Source: Flagellimonas onchidii
GTDB taxonomy: Bacteria > Bacteroidota > Bacteroidia > Flavobacteriales > Flavobacteriaceae
Assembly (NCBI RefSeq): GCF_004804315.1
Contig: NZ_SRXX01000001.1
Coordinates: forward strand, 392,886-456,885
Direction of reading: 5' to 3'
DNA: 64,000 nucleotides
Of the stretch, positions 18,694 through 27,179 are shown in pieces. The notes beneath the pieces are model-generated. The model was not told the origin of the DNA. It worked only from the letters and a program-made list of their open reading frames with translations, and did no database searches. The stretch's first letter is position 1. Each line of letters starts with the position of its first letter. The translations under genes and the position numbers were made by a program.

Positions 18694-18701
18694 TACCTTT
18701 G
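18694..18701 (+). promoter_or_regulatory. -7 element (TACCTTTG) of the GbsR-type regulator
   Basis: TACCTTTG is an exact TAnnTTTG match that ends only 4 bases before the ATG at 18706. Transcription would start at or very near the start codon, so the mRNA may be leaderless. The inverted repeat at 18654-18683 covers the -33 position. Confidence 0.55.
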
Positions 18702-18705
18702 TTAC

Positions 18706-19209
18706 ATGGAATTTGTAGAAGCAAAGCAGAAGTTTATCAGTACCTGGGGTAGTTTGGGCTCTTTATGGGGCATCAACAAGGCCATGGCTCAGATACAAGC
18801 ATTGCTTTTTATTTCCCCAAATCCCCTGAGTACAGAAGAGATTATGGAGGAGTTGCAAATCTCCAGGGGCAATACCAGCATGAATGTTCGTCAACTTATC
18901 GATTGGGGAATCGTGACCAAAGAACTGAAAACCGGTGAACGTAAGGAGTATTTCTCCACGGAAAAAGATGTGCATGAACTTGCTCGAATTATTGCCCGGG
19001 AACGCAGTCGAAGGGAAATTCAACCGGTAATCAAAACCTTGAAAGAAATCAGTTCCATTAAAAGTGATGGAAATCCATCCAGCGAAGAACTGATCAAACA
19101 AACCAAAGCACTTCACGAAATGGCGGAAACTGCAGACCGCTTATTGGCCAAAACCGTGGAACTAAAACAAAACTGGATAAGCAATGCCTTGATCAAACTA
19201 ATGAAATAA
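18706..19209 (+). CDS. GbsR/MarR-family transcriptional regulator
   Basis: This 167-residue regulator of the GbsR type has GSLGSLWGINKAMAQIQALL leading into a winged helix (about 35-85) with the recognition region SRGNTSMNVRQLIDWGIV and the wing ERKEYFSTE. The C-terminal half is helical and probably forms the dimer. Characterised relatives repress osmoprotectant genes in response to choline; the ligand here is unknown. A perfect 11-base inverted repeat precedes it, and a half-degenerate copy precedes the operon of three membrane proteins and a TIGR01777 epimerase downstream. It is probably autoregulated and the controller of that operon. Confidence 0.88.
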   Translation: MEFVEAKQKFISTWGSLGSLWGINKAMAQIQALLFISPNPLSTEEIMEELQISRGNTSMNVRQLIDWGIVTKELKTGERKEYFSTEKDVHELARIIARERSRREIQPVIKTLKEISSIKSDGNPSSEELIKQTKALHEMAETADRLLAKTVELKQNWISNALIKLMK

Positions 19210-19220
19210 TTTTTTTGACA

Positions 19221-19249
19221 TAAACTTTCAATTTTTTCTGAAATTATAA
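19221..19249. promoter_or_regulatory. Second, half-degenerate copy of the GbsR candidate operator
   Basis: TAAACTTTCA (19221-19230) is identical to the left arm of the repeat at 18654. The 8-base spacer ATTTTTTC differs at one base, and the right arm TGAAATTAT is degenerate. The following AAAATATTGT is also shared with the regulator's promoter region. It lies 12 bases before the ATG at 19262. Confidence 0.6.
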
Positions 19250-19261
19250 AATATTGTAAAA

Positions 19262-19588
19262 ATGACTAAGCTATATAAAATAAACCTAGTTTTTGTGATA
19301 CTAACCCTTGTTCTCTATTTAACCGTTTATTTAGGATTGCTTTTCTCAATAGTCTTAGGCGGTGTACAAGTAATCATGAGTCTCATCATGCTTTACAATT
19401 TCAAAAAGTTAAGCGAAACCAATAAAGTGCTCTTTATCATTTATTTGATTCCAACTGCAACCATATTGGTTTTGATTGCAACAGACAACTATGGAGACAT
19501 TAACTACATTATGAAATTTGCTGTAATCCCCATGATGTTGGCATTCTTGCATTTATACATCACTTACAGAATAAAAAATGAACTATAA
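19262..19588 (+). CDS. Small four-helix membrane protein in the GbsR module
   Basis: This 108-residue, almost wholly hydrophobic protein has about four predicted membrane helices (roughly 5-25, 29-47, 57-75 and 83-102) and basic ends. I recognise no named family. It is the first gene after the second operator copy and overlaps the next gene by 11 bases, which ties it to the following membrane proteins. A membrane or lipid-related role is inference from context only. Confidence 0.7.
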   Translation: MTKLYKINLVFVILTLVLYLTVYLGLLFSIVLGGVQVIMSLIMLYNFKKLSETNKVLFIIYLIPTATILVLIATDNYGDINYIMKFAVIPMMLAFLHLYITYRIKNEL

Positions 19589-19931
19589 CATCCTTACATA
19601 TATCATATATCTCCCCATTATTGTTTTCATAATGATAAAGGTAGGTTGGTTATTTTACAAAAATGGCGAGGTCTTCCTGTTCCATCTTTTTCACATGGAT
19701 ATCCCGCTCGCAAAAAGTATCAACAAACTTCTTTTAGTTGGATACTATCTGACCAATATTGGATATGCCATAATCACAATTACATACTGGAAAAATATAG
19801 GAAGCGTACTAGAGATGCTCAACTCTCTATCCTTTACACTGGGCAAGATAATCTTGCTTTTATCCATTATGCATTATAACAACATTTTTTGGCTTAAATA
19901 CATACACAAATCAAAACTCTTAAATCAATAA
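19578..19931 (+). CDS. Membrane protein, paralogue A of a tandem pair
   Basis: This 117-residue protein has three to four hydrophobic helices. It shares a pattern with the next gene: an opening YIIYLPIIV helix, a basic LFYKNGEVF turn, an amphipathic stretch ending NKLL, and GYYLTNIGYAI. The two therefore look like products of a tandem duplication. It overlaps the upstream gene by 11 bases and stops 3 bases before the next. Unknown function. Confidence 0.7.
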   Translation: MNYNILTYIIYLPIIVFIMIKVGWLFYKNGEVFLFHLFHMDIPLAKSINKLLLVGYYLTNIGYAIITITYWKNIGSVLEMLNSLSFTLGKIILLLSIMHYNNIFWLKYIHKSKLLNQ

Positions 19932-19934
19932 ATT

Positions 19935-20333
19935 ATGGACAACATAAAAATCATTATCGGCTACATCATCTATTTACCAATAGTAATTTCTTTAACCATC
20001 TACACTTCCAAAATTTTGTTTAAAAATGGAAGGTTATTTATGATCGATATCTTCAAAGGAAAGGACGACATTGCACTAGCCACAAATAAGCTTTTTGAAA
20101 TAGGTTTTTATCTGATCAACTTAGGTTTTGCATTGTACATCATGAAAATCTACGGTTATGCTCCAAATTATGAAATGAGCAATCAAACTTTAATGGAAAT
20201 ATTGAGTAAAAAAATTGGAGGTTTTACCATTTACCTAGGTATTATGTTATTTTTCAATCTTTTCCTGTTTTTCAGGGGAAGAAAAAAGTCTAGGGAGGTC
20301 TCCAGAATAACGAGAAAAGTACCCAAGCCATGA
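19935..20333 (+). CDS. Membrane protein, paralogue B of a tandem pair
   Basis: This 132-residue protein parallels its upstream neighbour: YIIYLPIVISLT, LFKNGRLF, NKLFEIG, FYLINLGFALYI. It has a more basic C-terminus (RGRKKSREVSRITRK) that probably faces the cytoplasm. Three to four membrane helices are predicted. Its stop overlaps the epimerase start by 4 bases (ATGA), so it belongs to the same operon. Unknown function. Confidence 0.7.
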   Translation: MDNIKIIIGYIIYLPIVISLTIYTSKILFKNGRLFMIDIFKGKDDIALATNKLFEIGFYLINLGFALYIMKIYGYAPNYEMSNQTLMEILSKKIGGFTIYLGIMLFFNLFLFFRGRKKSREVSRITRKVPKP

Positions 20334-21250
20334 AAAAAATCGTCATAGCAGGCGGGAGTGGTTTTTTGGGAAACATTCTCATTCAAAATCTAAAATCTTA
20401 TGTGGAGGAGATTGTGGTGTTAAGTCGTAAATCAAAACCTTCCTTTGAAAACATCCGCTTCATAAAATGGGATGGCAAAACACTATCCGAGTGGGCAAAG
20501 GAAATAGATGACTGCACTGCTCTTATCAATTTATCAGGGCGTTCGGTGGATTGTAGATATAACAAAAAAAACAAGGCAGAAATTCTGGATTCCCGTATCA
20601 ATTCCACCAAAGTCTTGGGAAAAGCCGTTGAACAGAGCATCAACCCTCCTGAAATATGGATAAACTCATCCACAGCTACCATTTATAGGCATTCCATGGA
20701 TAAAAAAATGAATGAACTCACTGGCGAATTGGGCAGTGGGTTCTCAGTGGAAGTTGCCAAAACATGGGAAAAAGCATTTTTCTCTTGCAACACCCCTAAA
20801 ACAAGAAAAGTTGCACTTAGAACATCCATAGTTTTAGGCAAAGAAGGCGGCGCACTAGCTCCAATCAAAAATCTAGTGAAATTAGGATTTGGTGGTAAAC
20901 AAGGAAGCGGAAAGCAATTCGTCAGTTGGATTCATGAAAAGGACTTTGCAAGAAGTATCTTGTTCATAATTAAGAATAACTGTATAACAAGAGTCATCAA
21001 TTTAGTGGCTCCAACACCGACCACCAACGAAGCTCTTATGAAAAAAATAAGGGATAAAATAAAGATTCCCTTTGGTATTCCTCTTAGTACGTCCCTTCTT
21101 GAAATGGGAGCAAGATTGATCAATACCGAGACCGAGCTTATATTAAAAAGTAGAAATGTGATTCCAAAAAAGCTTATTGATGCGGGATATGAGCATGATT
21201 TTGGGGCTTTGGACAGTGCTCTGGATGATTTATTTATCTCGAAATCTTAA
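20330..21250 (+). CDS. TIGR01777-family NAD-dependent epimerase/dehydratase-like protein (YfcH type)
   Basis: This 306-residue extended-SDR protein has the N-terminal cofactor motif IAGGSGFLG, the LINLSGRSVDCRY segment typical of TIGR01777/SDR39U proteins, INSSTATIY in place of a classic catalytic strand, RTSIVLGKEGGAL, and the C-terminal DUF1731-like IPKKLIDAGYEHDFGALDSAL. Members are widespread and their substrate is not established. It closes the operon controlled by the GbsR-type regulator and may modify a lipid or sugar nucleotide in concert with the membrane proteins; that is inference. Confidence 0.88.
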   Translation: MKKIVIAGGSGFLGNILIQNLKSYVEEIVVLSRKSKPSFENIRFIKWDGKTLSEWAKEIDDCTALINLSGRSVDCRYNKKNKAEILDSRINSTKVLGKAVEQSINPPEIWINSSTATIYRHSMDKKMNELTGELGSGFSVEVAKTWEKAFFSCNTPKTRKVALRTSIVLGKEGGALAPIKNLVKLGFGGKQGSGKQFVSWIHEKDFARSILFIIKNNCITRVINLVAPTPTTNEALMKKIRDKIKIPFGIPLSTSLLEMGARLINTETELILKSRNVIPKKLIDAGYEHDFGALDSALDDLFISKS

Positions 21251-21342
21251 TATTACGCTAAATTATATTTTCATGAACTTTTCGTGATACTTTTTAAAGT
21301 CGTTTGTAATGGATAAAAAGCAAATCATTAACTAAAATCCAT

Positions 21343-21350
21343 TACATTTG
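21343..21350 (+). promoter_or_regulatory. -7 element (TACATTTG) for the ECF sigma gene
   Basis: TACATTTG matches TAnnTTTG and ends 18 bases before the ATG at 21369. It overlaps the alternative TTG start at 21348, which supports the later start. No TTG -33 box lies at the normal spacing. Confidence 0.5.
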
Positions 21351-21368
21351 GTACTTCTTGAAAAAAAT

Positions 21369-21923
21369 ATGGTAGCGTATAAACTTCAACCTGAAAATTG
21401 GGTAGATCAATATGCAGATTACCTGTTCAACTATGCGGTGGCCCGTGTAAGTGATGCAGAAATCGCTAAAGATTTAGTACAGGAAACTTTTTACGCCGGC
21501 CTTAATTCGGCCAAAAATTACAAGGGCGATGCTGCCGAACGAACTTGGTTGATTGCTATCTTAAAGAGAAAGGTAATCGACTACTATCGAAAAATCAACT
21601 CCAAAAAAGGAAAGGCCGAAGTCCGCGTGAATTACAGCGCTGCATCAGACGCTGAAGGAGATTGGTTGGAAGAGCAAGTGGCTGATCCTTTTAGCAAGGA
21701 TGGGGATAGCTCCATTGAAAATGAGGAATTGGGGCTTGCAATTCAAGAATGCATCTCAAAATTACCTAAAAAACAATCCCTTGTTTTTAAGATGAAGACC
21801 ATTCAAGGAATGAGTACCGAAGATATTTGTAATGAACTTGGAATTAATCCGTCCAACCTGTGGGTGATGATCCATAGAGCTAGAACGGCCCTTATGGGTT
21901 GTTTGAATCAAAATTGGTTTTAG
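21369..21923 (+). CDS. ECF-type RNA polymerase sigma factor
   Basis: This 184-residue sigma-70 family protein shows region 2 (YADYLFNYAVARVSDAEIAK, DLVQETFYAGL) and region 4 (LPKKQSLVFKMKTIQGMSTE, then the helix-turn-helix INPSNLWVMIHRARTALMGCL). The ATG at 21369 is preferred over the TTG at 21348 because the latter lies inside a -7 promoter element. The next gene begins 2 bases later and encodes a small protein with an HxxxCxxC motif, a likely zinc anti-sigma partner. Target promoters are unknown. Confidence 0.9.
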   Translation: MVAYKLQPENWVDQYADYLFNYAVARVSDAEIAKDLVQETFYAGLNSAKNYKGDAAERTWLIAILKRKVIDYYRKINSKKGKAEVRVNYSAASDAEGDWLEEQVADPFSKDGDSSIENEELGLAIQECISKLPKKQSLVFKMKTIQGMSTEDICNELGINPSNLWVMIHRARTALMGCLNQNWF

Positions 21924-21925
21924 TT

Positions 21926-22156
21926 ATGAAGATTTCGTGCGAGGAAGCTGCACATATTTGCAACAAATCACAATATAAAGAGGCAGGTTTATGGGAAATT
22001 ATTAAGCTCAAGTGGCATATTTTTATGTGCAAGACCTGTGCAAAGTTCTCTAAACAGAATACCACATTCACTTCACTTTGCGACCGTGCAGGCCTTAATG
22101 TATTGACAGAAACGGAAAAAGAGGAAATGAAAAAAGATTTGGAAAAGCATATCTAA
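21926..22156 (+). CDS. Small zinc-motif protein, probable anti-sigma factor
   Basis: This 76-residue soluble protein opens MKISCEEAAHICNKSQYKE and carries WHIFMCKTCAKF, an H-x3-C-x2-C motif like that of zinc-binding anti-sigma (ZAS/zf-HC2) domains. There is no membrane segment. It directly follows the ECF sigma gene. An upstream in-frame start (21899) would overlap the sigma gene and is less likely. I recall similar short proteins in databases wrongly named 'glycine dehydrogenase', perhaps because gcvP is nearby. Its stop overlaps the convergent UbiA-like gene by 4 bases. Confidence 0.72.
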   Translation: MKISCEEAAHICNKSQYKEAGLWEIIKLKWHIFMCKTCAKFSKQNTTFTSLCDRAGLNVLTETEKEEMKKDLEKHI

Positions 22157-22977
22157 AGAAATTGCTCCAAGCACCATAATATTCCAAACCAAAACATTGG
22201 TACACCCTCTACCCAAAATGAAGCAAGATATTTTTGTCGCATATTTTTCCCTAAAACAAATACAACAAGCAAAATTATACTGACCACAAAACGCGTCCCA
22301 ATCTCAATAGCGGTCAACTCATCTTTCAAAAACGTCAAAAAAAAGAAAAACGCCACCAGTACCATCCCAAATCTTTTAGTTTTTTCAATACCTAAAACTT
22401 GAGGTATTGTTCGTAACCGTGTATCGTCCCATCTTAAATCCCTAATCTCAAAAGGTAAGATCAGCGCCAACACTAGAATAAATCTTTGGGCTAAAAGCAG
22501 AAATACATCCCAAGAGAGCGAGACTTCTTGTTCCAACAATGGTAAAATCACCGTAAACCCTGCCCACACTGCTGCCACAATGTAAATCTTAAACCCACCA
22601 AGACTTCTCAAATTCTTGTTTTTGGGCAAGAAAGGAACAGCATAGAGCACTGAAAGCAGTCCCAAAACCAAAATTGCCAATCGCGTACGATTTCCTAGTT
22701 GAAGAAAAAAATACACCGCCGGAAGAAAACACAGAAAGCTAAAAAGCTGTATAGTTTTATGATATGAGTTGTATACAATTAGGTACTTTTCCGCCTCTAC
22801 ACCATATTTCACAAAATTGTAACACACTATAGTTCCAAAAAAAGCAAACCCCAAAAGCGAAACATTGTCAGGAAGTTGAAAAAAATAAGCGGTAACCATA
22901 GTCAAAGCAACCACGGATAGCGAGACATGCACGCTGGCATTTAAATAAAAGTCGAAAAGTATTCTAAAGAATCGCAT
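22153..22977 (-). CDS. UbiA-like prenyltransferase homologue with degenerate first motif
   Basis: This 274-residue polytopic protein has about eight or nine membrane helices. It retains a second UbiA motif (EIRDLRWDDTRLRTIPQVLG, with DxxxD). The first aspartate-rich motif is replaced by CYNFVKYGVEAEK, with no aspartates. UbiA enzymes join isoprenoid chains to aromatic or other acceptors at the inner membrane. Loss of the first motif makes ordinary activity uncertain. It is transcribed alone between the sigma/anti-sigma pair (convergent) and gcvP (divergent). Confidence 0.65.
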   Translation of the reverse strand: MRFFRILFDFYLNASVHVSLSVVALTMVTAYFFQLPDNVSLLGFAFFGTIVCYNFVKYGVEAEKYLIVYNSYHKTIQLFSFLCFLPAVYFFLQLGNRTRLAILVLGLLSVLYAVPFLPKNKNLRSLGGFKIYIVAAVWAGFTVILPLLEQEVSLSWDVFLLLAQRFILVLALILPFEIRDLRWDDTRLRTIPQVLGIEKTKRFGMVLVAFFFFLTFLKDELTAIEIGTRFVVSIILLVVFVLGKNMRQKYLASFWVEGVPMFWFGILWCLEQFL

Positions 22978-23047
22978 CTGAAAAAATCACCACCCTAGAC
23001 CTAAGGTTAATTGGTGGTTAACAACTTTAAAATGGTGTGTATCAAAA

Positions 23048-23081
23048 TTGCTTATTTTCATCGAATTAATCCCTAATTTTG
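23048..23081 (+). promoter_or_regulatory. Promoter of gcvP (TTG-N23-TAATTTTG)
   Basis: TTG at 23048-23050 and TAATTTTG at 23074-23081 are separated by 23 bases, within the range known for Flavobacterium promoters. The ATG at 23103 lies 21 bases further on. There is too little room for a glycine riboswitch. Confidence 0.6.
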
Positions 23082-23102
23082 TGCACTTTATTGGATAGAT
23101 TT

Positions 23103-25955
23103 ATGAATACAGATGTGTTTGCCTCCCGGCATATCGGCATTACCGAAAAAGACCTTCAACCGATGTTTGAAATCGTTGGAGTGGACAGTCTGGAACAGTT
23201 GATTTATGAAACCATTCCCGATGATATTAGATTGAAATCTCCTTTGGATTTGCCCAAGGGAATTAGTGAGCATAAGTTCCTCACACATATTCAAGAACTG
23301 GCAGACAAAAACAAGGTCTTTAAATCCTATATCGGATTGGGCTATCACGAAAGTCTTATTCCATCCGCTATCAAGCGAAACATTCTTGAAAATCCTGGTT
23401 GGTATACGGCCTATACACCCTATCAAGCTGAAATCGCCCAGGGAAGGTTAGAAGCTTTACTTAACTTTCAGACGATGGTGAGTGATTTAACAGGAATGGA
23501 ACTGGCCAATGCCTCCCTTTTGGATGAGAGTACGGCAGCAGCCGAAGCCATGACCATGTTGTTTGATTTACGTTCTAGACAACAGAAAAAAGATGGAACC
23601 ACCAAGTTTTTTATATCGGAAGAAGTATTGCCACAAACATTGAGTCTCCTTAAGACCCGCTCGACACCATTAGGCATTGAATTGGTTATTGGCAACCACG
23701 AAGAGTTTGATTTTTCAACAGATTTCTATGGGGCACTCTTGCAATATCCTGGCAAACATGGTCAAGTTCATGATTATGCAGGATTTGTGGAAAATGCCAA
23801 AGCAAACGATATTAAAGTCGCAGTGGCTGCAGATATTTTAAGTCTGGTTTTGTTGACCCCTCCTGGAGAGTGGGGTGTGGATGTCGTGGTAGGAACCACG
23901 CAACGTTTCGGAATTCCATTGGGATATGGAGGGCCGCATGCGGCATTTTTCGCCACAAAAGAAGCTTATAAAAGAAATATTCCAGGTCGTATCATAGGGG
24001 TTACAAAAGACACCGATGGCAATCGAGCACTTCGAATGGCCCTTCAAACCCGAGAACAGCACATAAAAAGGGACAAGGCCACTTCCAACATTTGTACGGC
24101 ACAGGTGCTATTGGCCGTTATGGCAGGAATGTACGCCGTTTATCATGGGCCAGACGGATTGAGGTATATAGCCAACAAAGTGCATAACTATACCAAAATG
24201 GTATCAGATTTCCTTTCGGAAATGGGCTTCAAACAACTCAATTCCACTTATTTCGACACAGTAAAATTCAAGGTGGATGATGTTCAGAAGTTAAAAGAAA
24301 CTGCTGAAAATGCTGGTATCAACCTAAATTATATTGACGACAACACTGTATCAATCTCCTTGAATGAAGCATTTTCCCAAGATGATTTTAAGCCATTGGT
24401 GGAATGTTTTATGCGCAGTCAAAATAAAAAGCCAAGTGAGTCTTTCGTAAAATCAGTGGAGCAAATTCTACCGGATTCTTTACAAAGACAAGCACCATTT
24501 TTGGAGCATGAGGTGTTCAACTCCTATCATTCAGAAACCGAGTTGATGCGCTACATCAAAAAATTAGAGAGAAAGGATTTGGCATTGAACCACTCCATGA
24601 TTTCTTTGGGTAGTTGTACCATGAAATTGAATGCAGCCTCAGAAATGTTGCCATTGAGCTGGGCCAATTGGGGGAACATACATCCCTTTGTACCATTAAA
24701 TCAAGCCGAGGGTTATCAAATCGCCCTTAAGGAATTGGAATCGCAGTTGACCACCATTACCGGCTTTGCCGCCACTTCATTACAACCTAATTCAGGAGCT
24801 CAAGGGGAGTATGCGGGATTAATGACCATACGTGCTTATCATGAATCCAGAGGTGAAGGACATCGCAATATTTGTATTATTCCAGCTTCTGCGCACGGCA
24901 CCAATCCTGCTTCTGCAGTTATGGCCGGCATGAAAGTCGTTGTCACCAAAACCGATGACAAAGGGAATATTGATGTCGCAGATTTGACGGATAAAGTGAT
25001 TCAACATTCTGAAAATTTAGCGGCCTTGATGGTCACTTATCCTTCAACGCATGGAGTTTTTGAATCATCCATAGTTCAAGTAACCCAATTGATTCATGAA
25101 CATGGAGGGCAGGTTTATATGGATGGGGCCAACATGAACGCACAAGTGGGGTTGACCAATCCCGCCACAATTGGCGCAGACGTCTGCCACTTAAATCTCC
25201 ATAAAACTTTTGCCATTCCGCATGGAGGAGGCGGCCCAGGTGTAGGCCCTATCTGTGTTGCAGAGCAGTTAAAACCATTCCTTCCGTCGAATCCAGTAAT
25301 AGAAACTGGTGGCGAAAACGCCATTACAGCCATTTCGGGAGCCCCCTGGGGAAGTGCACTAGCCTGTTTGATTTCCTATGGATATATTAAAATGTTAGGC
25401 GCTGAAGGTCTAACGGAATCGACGATTATGGCCATTTTAAATGCCAACTATATCAAAGATCGTCTTAAAGGTAAATTTGATGTCCTCTATACAGGTGAAC
25501 GTGGACGTGCGGCCCATGAAATGATTATTGATTGCAGACCTTTTAAAGCACATGGCATTGAGGTTATCGATATTGCCAAAAGACTAATGGATTATGGATT
25601 CCATGCACCTACAGTATCTTTCCCTGTCGCCGGGACCATTATGATTGAGCCTACCGAAAGTGAGAGTTTGGCAGAATTGGACCGATTCTGCGAAGCCATG
25701 CTCTCCATTAGGGAAGAAATTGATGAGGTGAGCGCCGAAAATCCAAACAATGTGCTGAAAAATGCACCTCACACCATGGAAATGGTCACCAATGATACTT
25801 GGGACTTTCCATATAGCAGGCAGAAAGCAGCTTTTCCATTACCTTTTGTAGGAGAAAACAAGTTTTGGCCTTCCATTCGTAGGACAGACGAAGCCTTTGG
25901 GGATCGTAATTTAATTTGCACCTGTACTCCTATCGAAGCCTATGCCGAAGCTTAG
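23103..25955 (+). CDS. gcvP: Glycine dehydrogenase (decarboxylating), P protein of the glycine cleavage system
   Basis: GcvP decarboxylates glycine with pyridoxal phosphate and passes the aminomethyl group to the H protein. The 950-residue single-chain form starts MNTDVFASRHIGITEKD at 23103; an upstream in-frame ATG at 23079 would add 8 atypical residues and sits on the promoter. The PLP lysine is K701 in LHKTFAIPHGGGGPGVGP. LGSCTMKLNAASEM and SAHGTNPASAVMAGM are also conserved. No gcvT or gcvH is adjacent. A hairpin terminator follows. Confidence 0.97.
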   Translation: MNTDVFASRHIGITEKDLQPMFEIVGVDSLEQLIYETIPDDIRLKSPLDLPKGISEHKFLTHIQELADKNKVFKSYIGLGYHESLIPSAIKRNILENPGWYTAYTPYQAEIAQGRLEALLNFQTMVSDLTGMELANASLLDESTAAAEAMTMLFDLRSRQQKKDGTTKFFISEEVLPQTLSLLKTRSTPLGIELVIGNHEEFDFSTDFYGALLQYPGKHGQVHDYAGFVENAKANDIKVAVAADILSLVLLTPPGEWGVDVVVGTTQRFGIPLGYGGPHAAFFATKEAYKRNIPGRIIGVTKDTDGNRALRMALQTREQHIKRDKATSNICTAQVLLAVMAGMYAVYHGPDGLRYIANKVHNYTKMVSDFLSEMGFKQLNSTYFDTVKFKVDDVQKLKETAENAGINLNYIDDNTVSISLNEAFSQDDFKPLVECFMRSQNKKPSESFVKSVEQILPDSLQRQAPFLEHEVFNSYHSETELMRYIKKLERKDLALNHSMISLGSCTMKLNAASEMLPLSWANWGNIHPFVPLNQAEGYQIALKELESQLTTITGFAATSLQPNSGAQGEYAGLMTIRAYHESRGEGHRNICIIPASAHGTNPASAVMAGMKVVVTKTDDKGNIDVADLTDKVIQHSENLAALMVTYPSTHGVFESSIVQVTQLIHEHGGQVYMDGANMNAQVGLTNPATIGADVCHLNLHKTFAIPHGGGGPGVGPICVAEQLKPFLPSNPVIETGGENAITAISGAPWGSALACLISYGYIKMLGAEGLTESTIMAILNANYIKDRLKGKFDVLYTGERGRAAHEMIIDCRPFKAHGIEVIDIAKRLMDYGFHAPTVSFPVAGTIMIEPTESESLAELDRFCEAMLSIREEIDEVSAENPNNVLKNAPHTMEMVTNDTWDFPYSRQKAAFPLPFVGENKFWPSIRRTDEAFGDRNLICTCTPIEAYAEA

Positions 25956-25977
25956 CTAAAGCATTATAAATATTAGC

Positions 25978-26014
25978 AAAAAGCTCTGATTCAAATATCG
26001 TTTCAGGGCTTTTT
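25978..26014 (+). terminator. Intrinsic terminator after gcvP
   Basis: AAAAAGCTCTGA (25978-25989) pairs with TCAGGGCTTTTT (26003-26014) over 12 positions with one G-U pair and a 13-base loop, ending in a T-tract. Confidence 0.75.
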
Positions 26015-26120
26015 CCTTTGGAAAACCAGACAAATCAGTGTTTGAACATCGTAGGGCATTTTCACCAAATCACTTAAATAAACATCCCTCCGCTATCTTA
26101 AATAATTAAAACTTCAACTA

Positions 26121-27179
26121 ATGGGTATCAGCATTACAGGAACCGGCAGTTACATCCCTTCCGTTATTACAAAAAATGAGGACTTTTTAAACCATGAGTT
26201 TTTAGAAACGGACGGTACTGGTTTCAATTATGAGAATGCCGTGATCATTGAAAAGTTCAAAGCTATTACCGGAATACGGGAGCGACGTTACGCCTCACCC
26301 GACCTGAATACTTCCGACCTTGGATATCTGGCAGCTGAAAAGGCCATTGAAGATGCACAAATCGACAAAGAAGAACTGGATTATATCATTTTTGCCCATA
26401 ATTTTGGAGATGTAACATCCGGAAAAATTCAAGGCGATACCCTACCAAGTCTGGCCACTCGGGTTAAACATTTGCTGAAGATCAAGAACACCAGATGTGT
26501 AGCCTATGATATGCTCTTCGGATGTCCTGGCTGGATTGAAGGGGTGATACAGGCCAATGCCTTTATCAAAAGTGGAATTGCCAAAAAATGTCTGGTCATA
26601 GGTGGAGAAACACTTTCCAGAGTGGTCGATGACCATGATCGGGACAGTATGATTTATTCCGACGGTGCTGGTGCCGCAATTATTGAGGGTGACGGTGGTT
26701 CAGGTGAAATATTAAGTCACGCATCGGTAACCCATGCCAATGGAGAAGCTTATTATTTATTTTTTGATAAAACCTACAAATCAGAAGGTTGCCCCAACAC
26801 CCGATACATTAAAATGCATGGTAGGAAAATATATGAATTTGCCTGCACCCATGTGCCGCAAGCCATGAAGGATTGTCTGGATGATAGCGGAGTGGATATT
26901 AAAGAGGTAAAAAAAATATTCATCCATCAAGCCAACGAAAAAATGGACGAGGCGATTATAAAAAGATTTTATCGTCTGTATGGTGTGCAACCTCCCCAAG
27001 ACATCATGCCCATGAGTATTCACAAATTGGGCAATAGCTCAGTGGCAACGATTCCAACCCTCTTTGATTTAGTAAGAAAAGGAGAGCTGGAAAATCATGA
27101 AGTAAAAAAAGGAGATGTTGTTATCTTTGCAAGTGTTGGTGCCGGAATGAACATCAATGCCATTGTATACCGCTATTAA
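26121..27179 (+). CDS. 3-oxoacyl-ACP synthase III-like ketosynthase (KASIII family)
   Basis: This 352-residue thiolase-fold enzyme has the KASIII catalytic triad C135 (MLFGCPGWIEG), H269 (FIHQAN) and N305 (KLGNSS). The N-terminus (ITGTGSYIPSVITKNEDF) is FabH-like, and YSDGAGAAIIEGD is the usual mid-protein motif. It is not flanked by fab or plsX genes, unlike housekeeping fabH. It heads a run of co-oriented genes for a methyltransferase (next base after its stop), a GT2 glycosyltransferase and a 2-hydroxyacid dehydrogenase. It may be a specialised synthase starting an unusual acyl chain. The substrate is unknown. Confidence 0.87.
   Translation: MGISITGTGSYIPSVITKNEDFLNHEFLETDGTGFNYENAVIIEKFKAITGIRERRYASPDLNTSDLGYLAAEKAIEDAQIDKEELDYIIFAHNFGDVTSGKIQGDTLPSLATRVKHLLKIKNTRCVAYDMLFGCPGWIEGVIQANAFIKSGIAKKCLVIGGETLSRVVDDHDRDSMIYSDGAGAAIIEGDGGSGEILSHASVTHANGEAYYLFFDKTYKSEGCPNTRYIKMHGRKIYEFACTHVPQAMKDCLDDSGVDIKEVKKIFIHQANEKMDEAIIKRFYRLYGVQPPQDIMPMSIHKLGNSSVATIPTLFDLVRKGELENHEVKKGDVVIFASVGAGMNINAIVYRY

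Noticed and set aside
22978..23102. Glycine riboswitch upstream of gcvP
   Set aside because: A full promoter lies 22-55 bases before the start codon, leaving no room for a riboswitch in the transcript.
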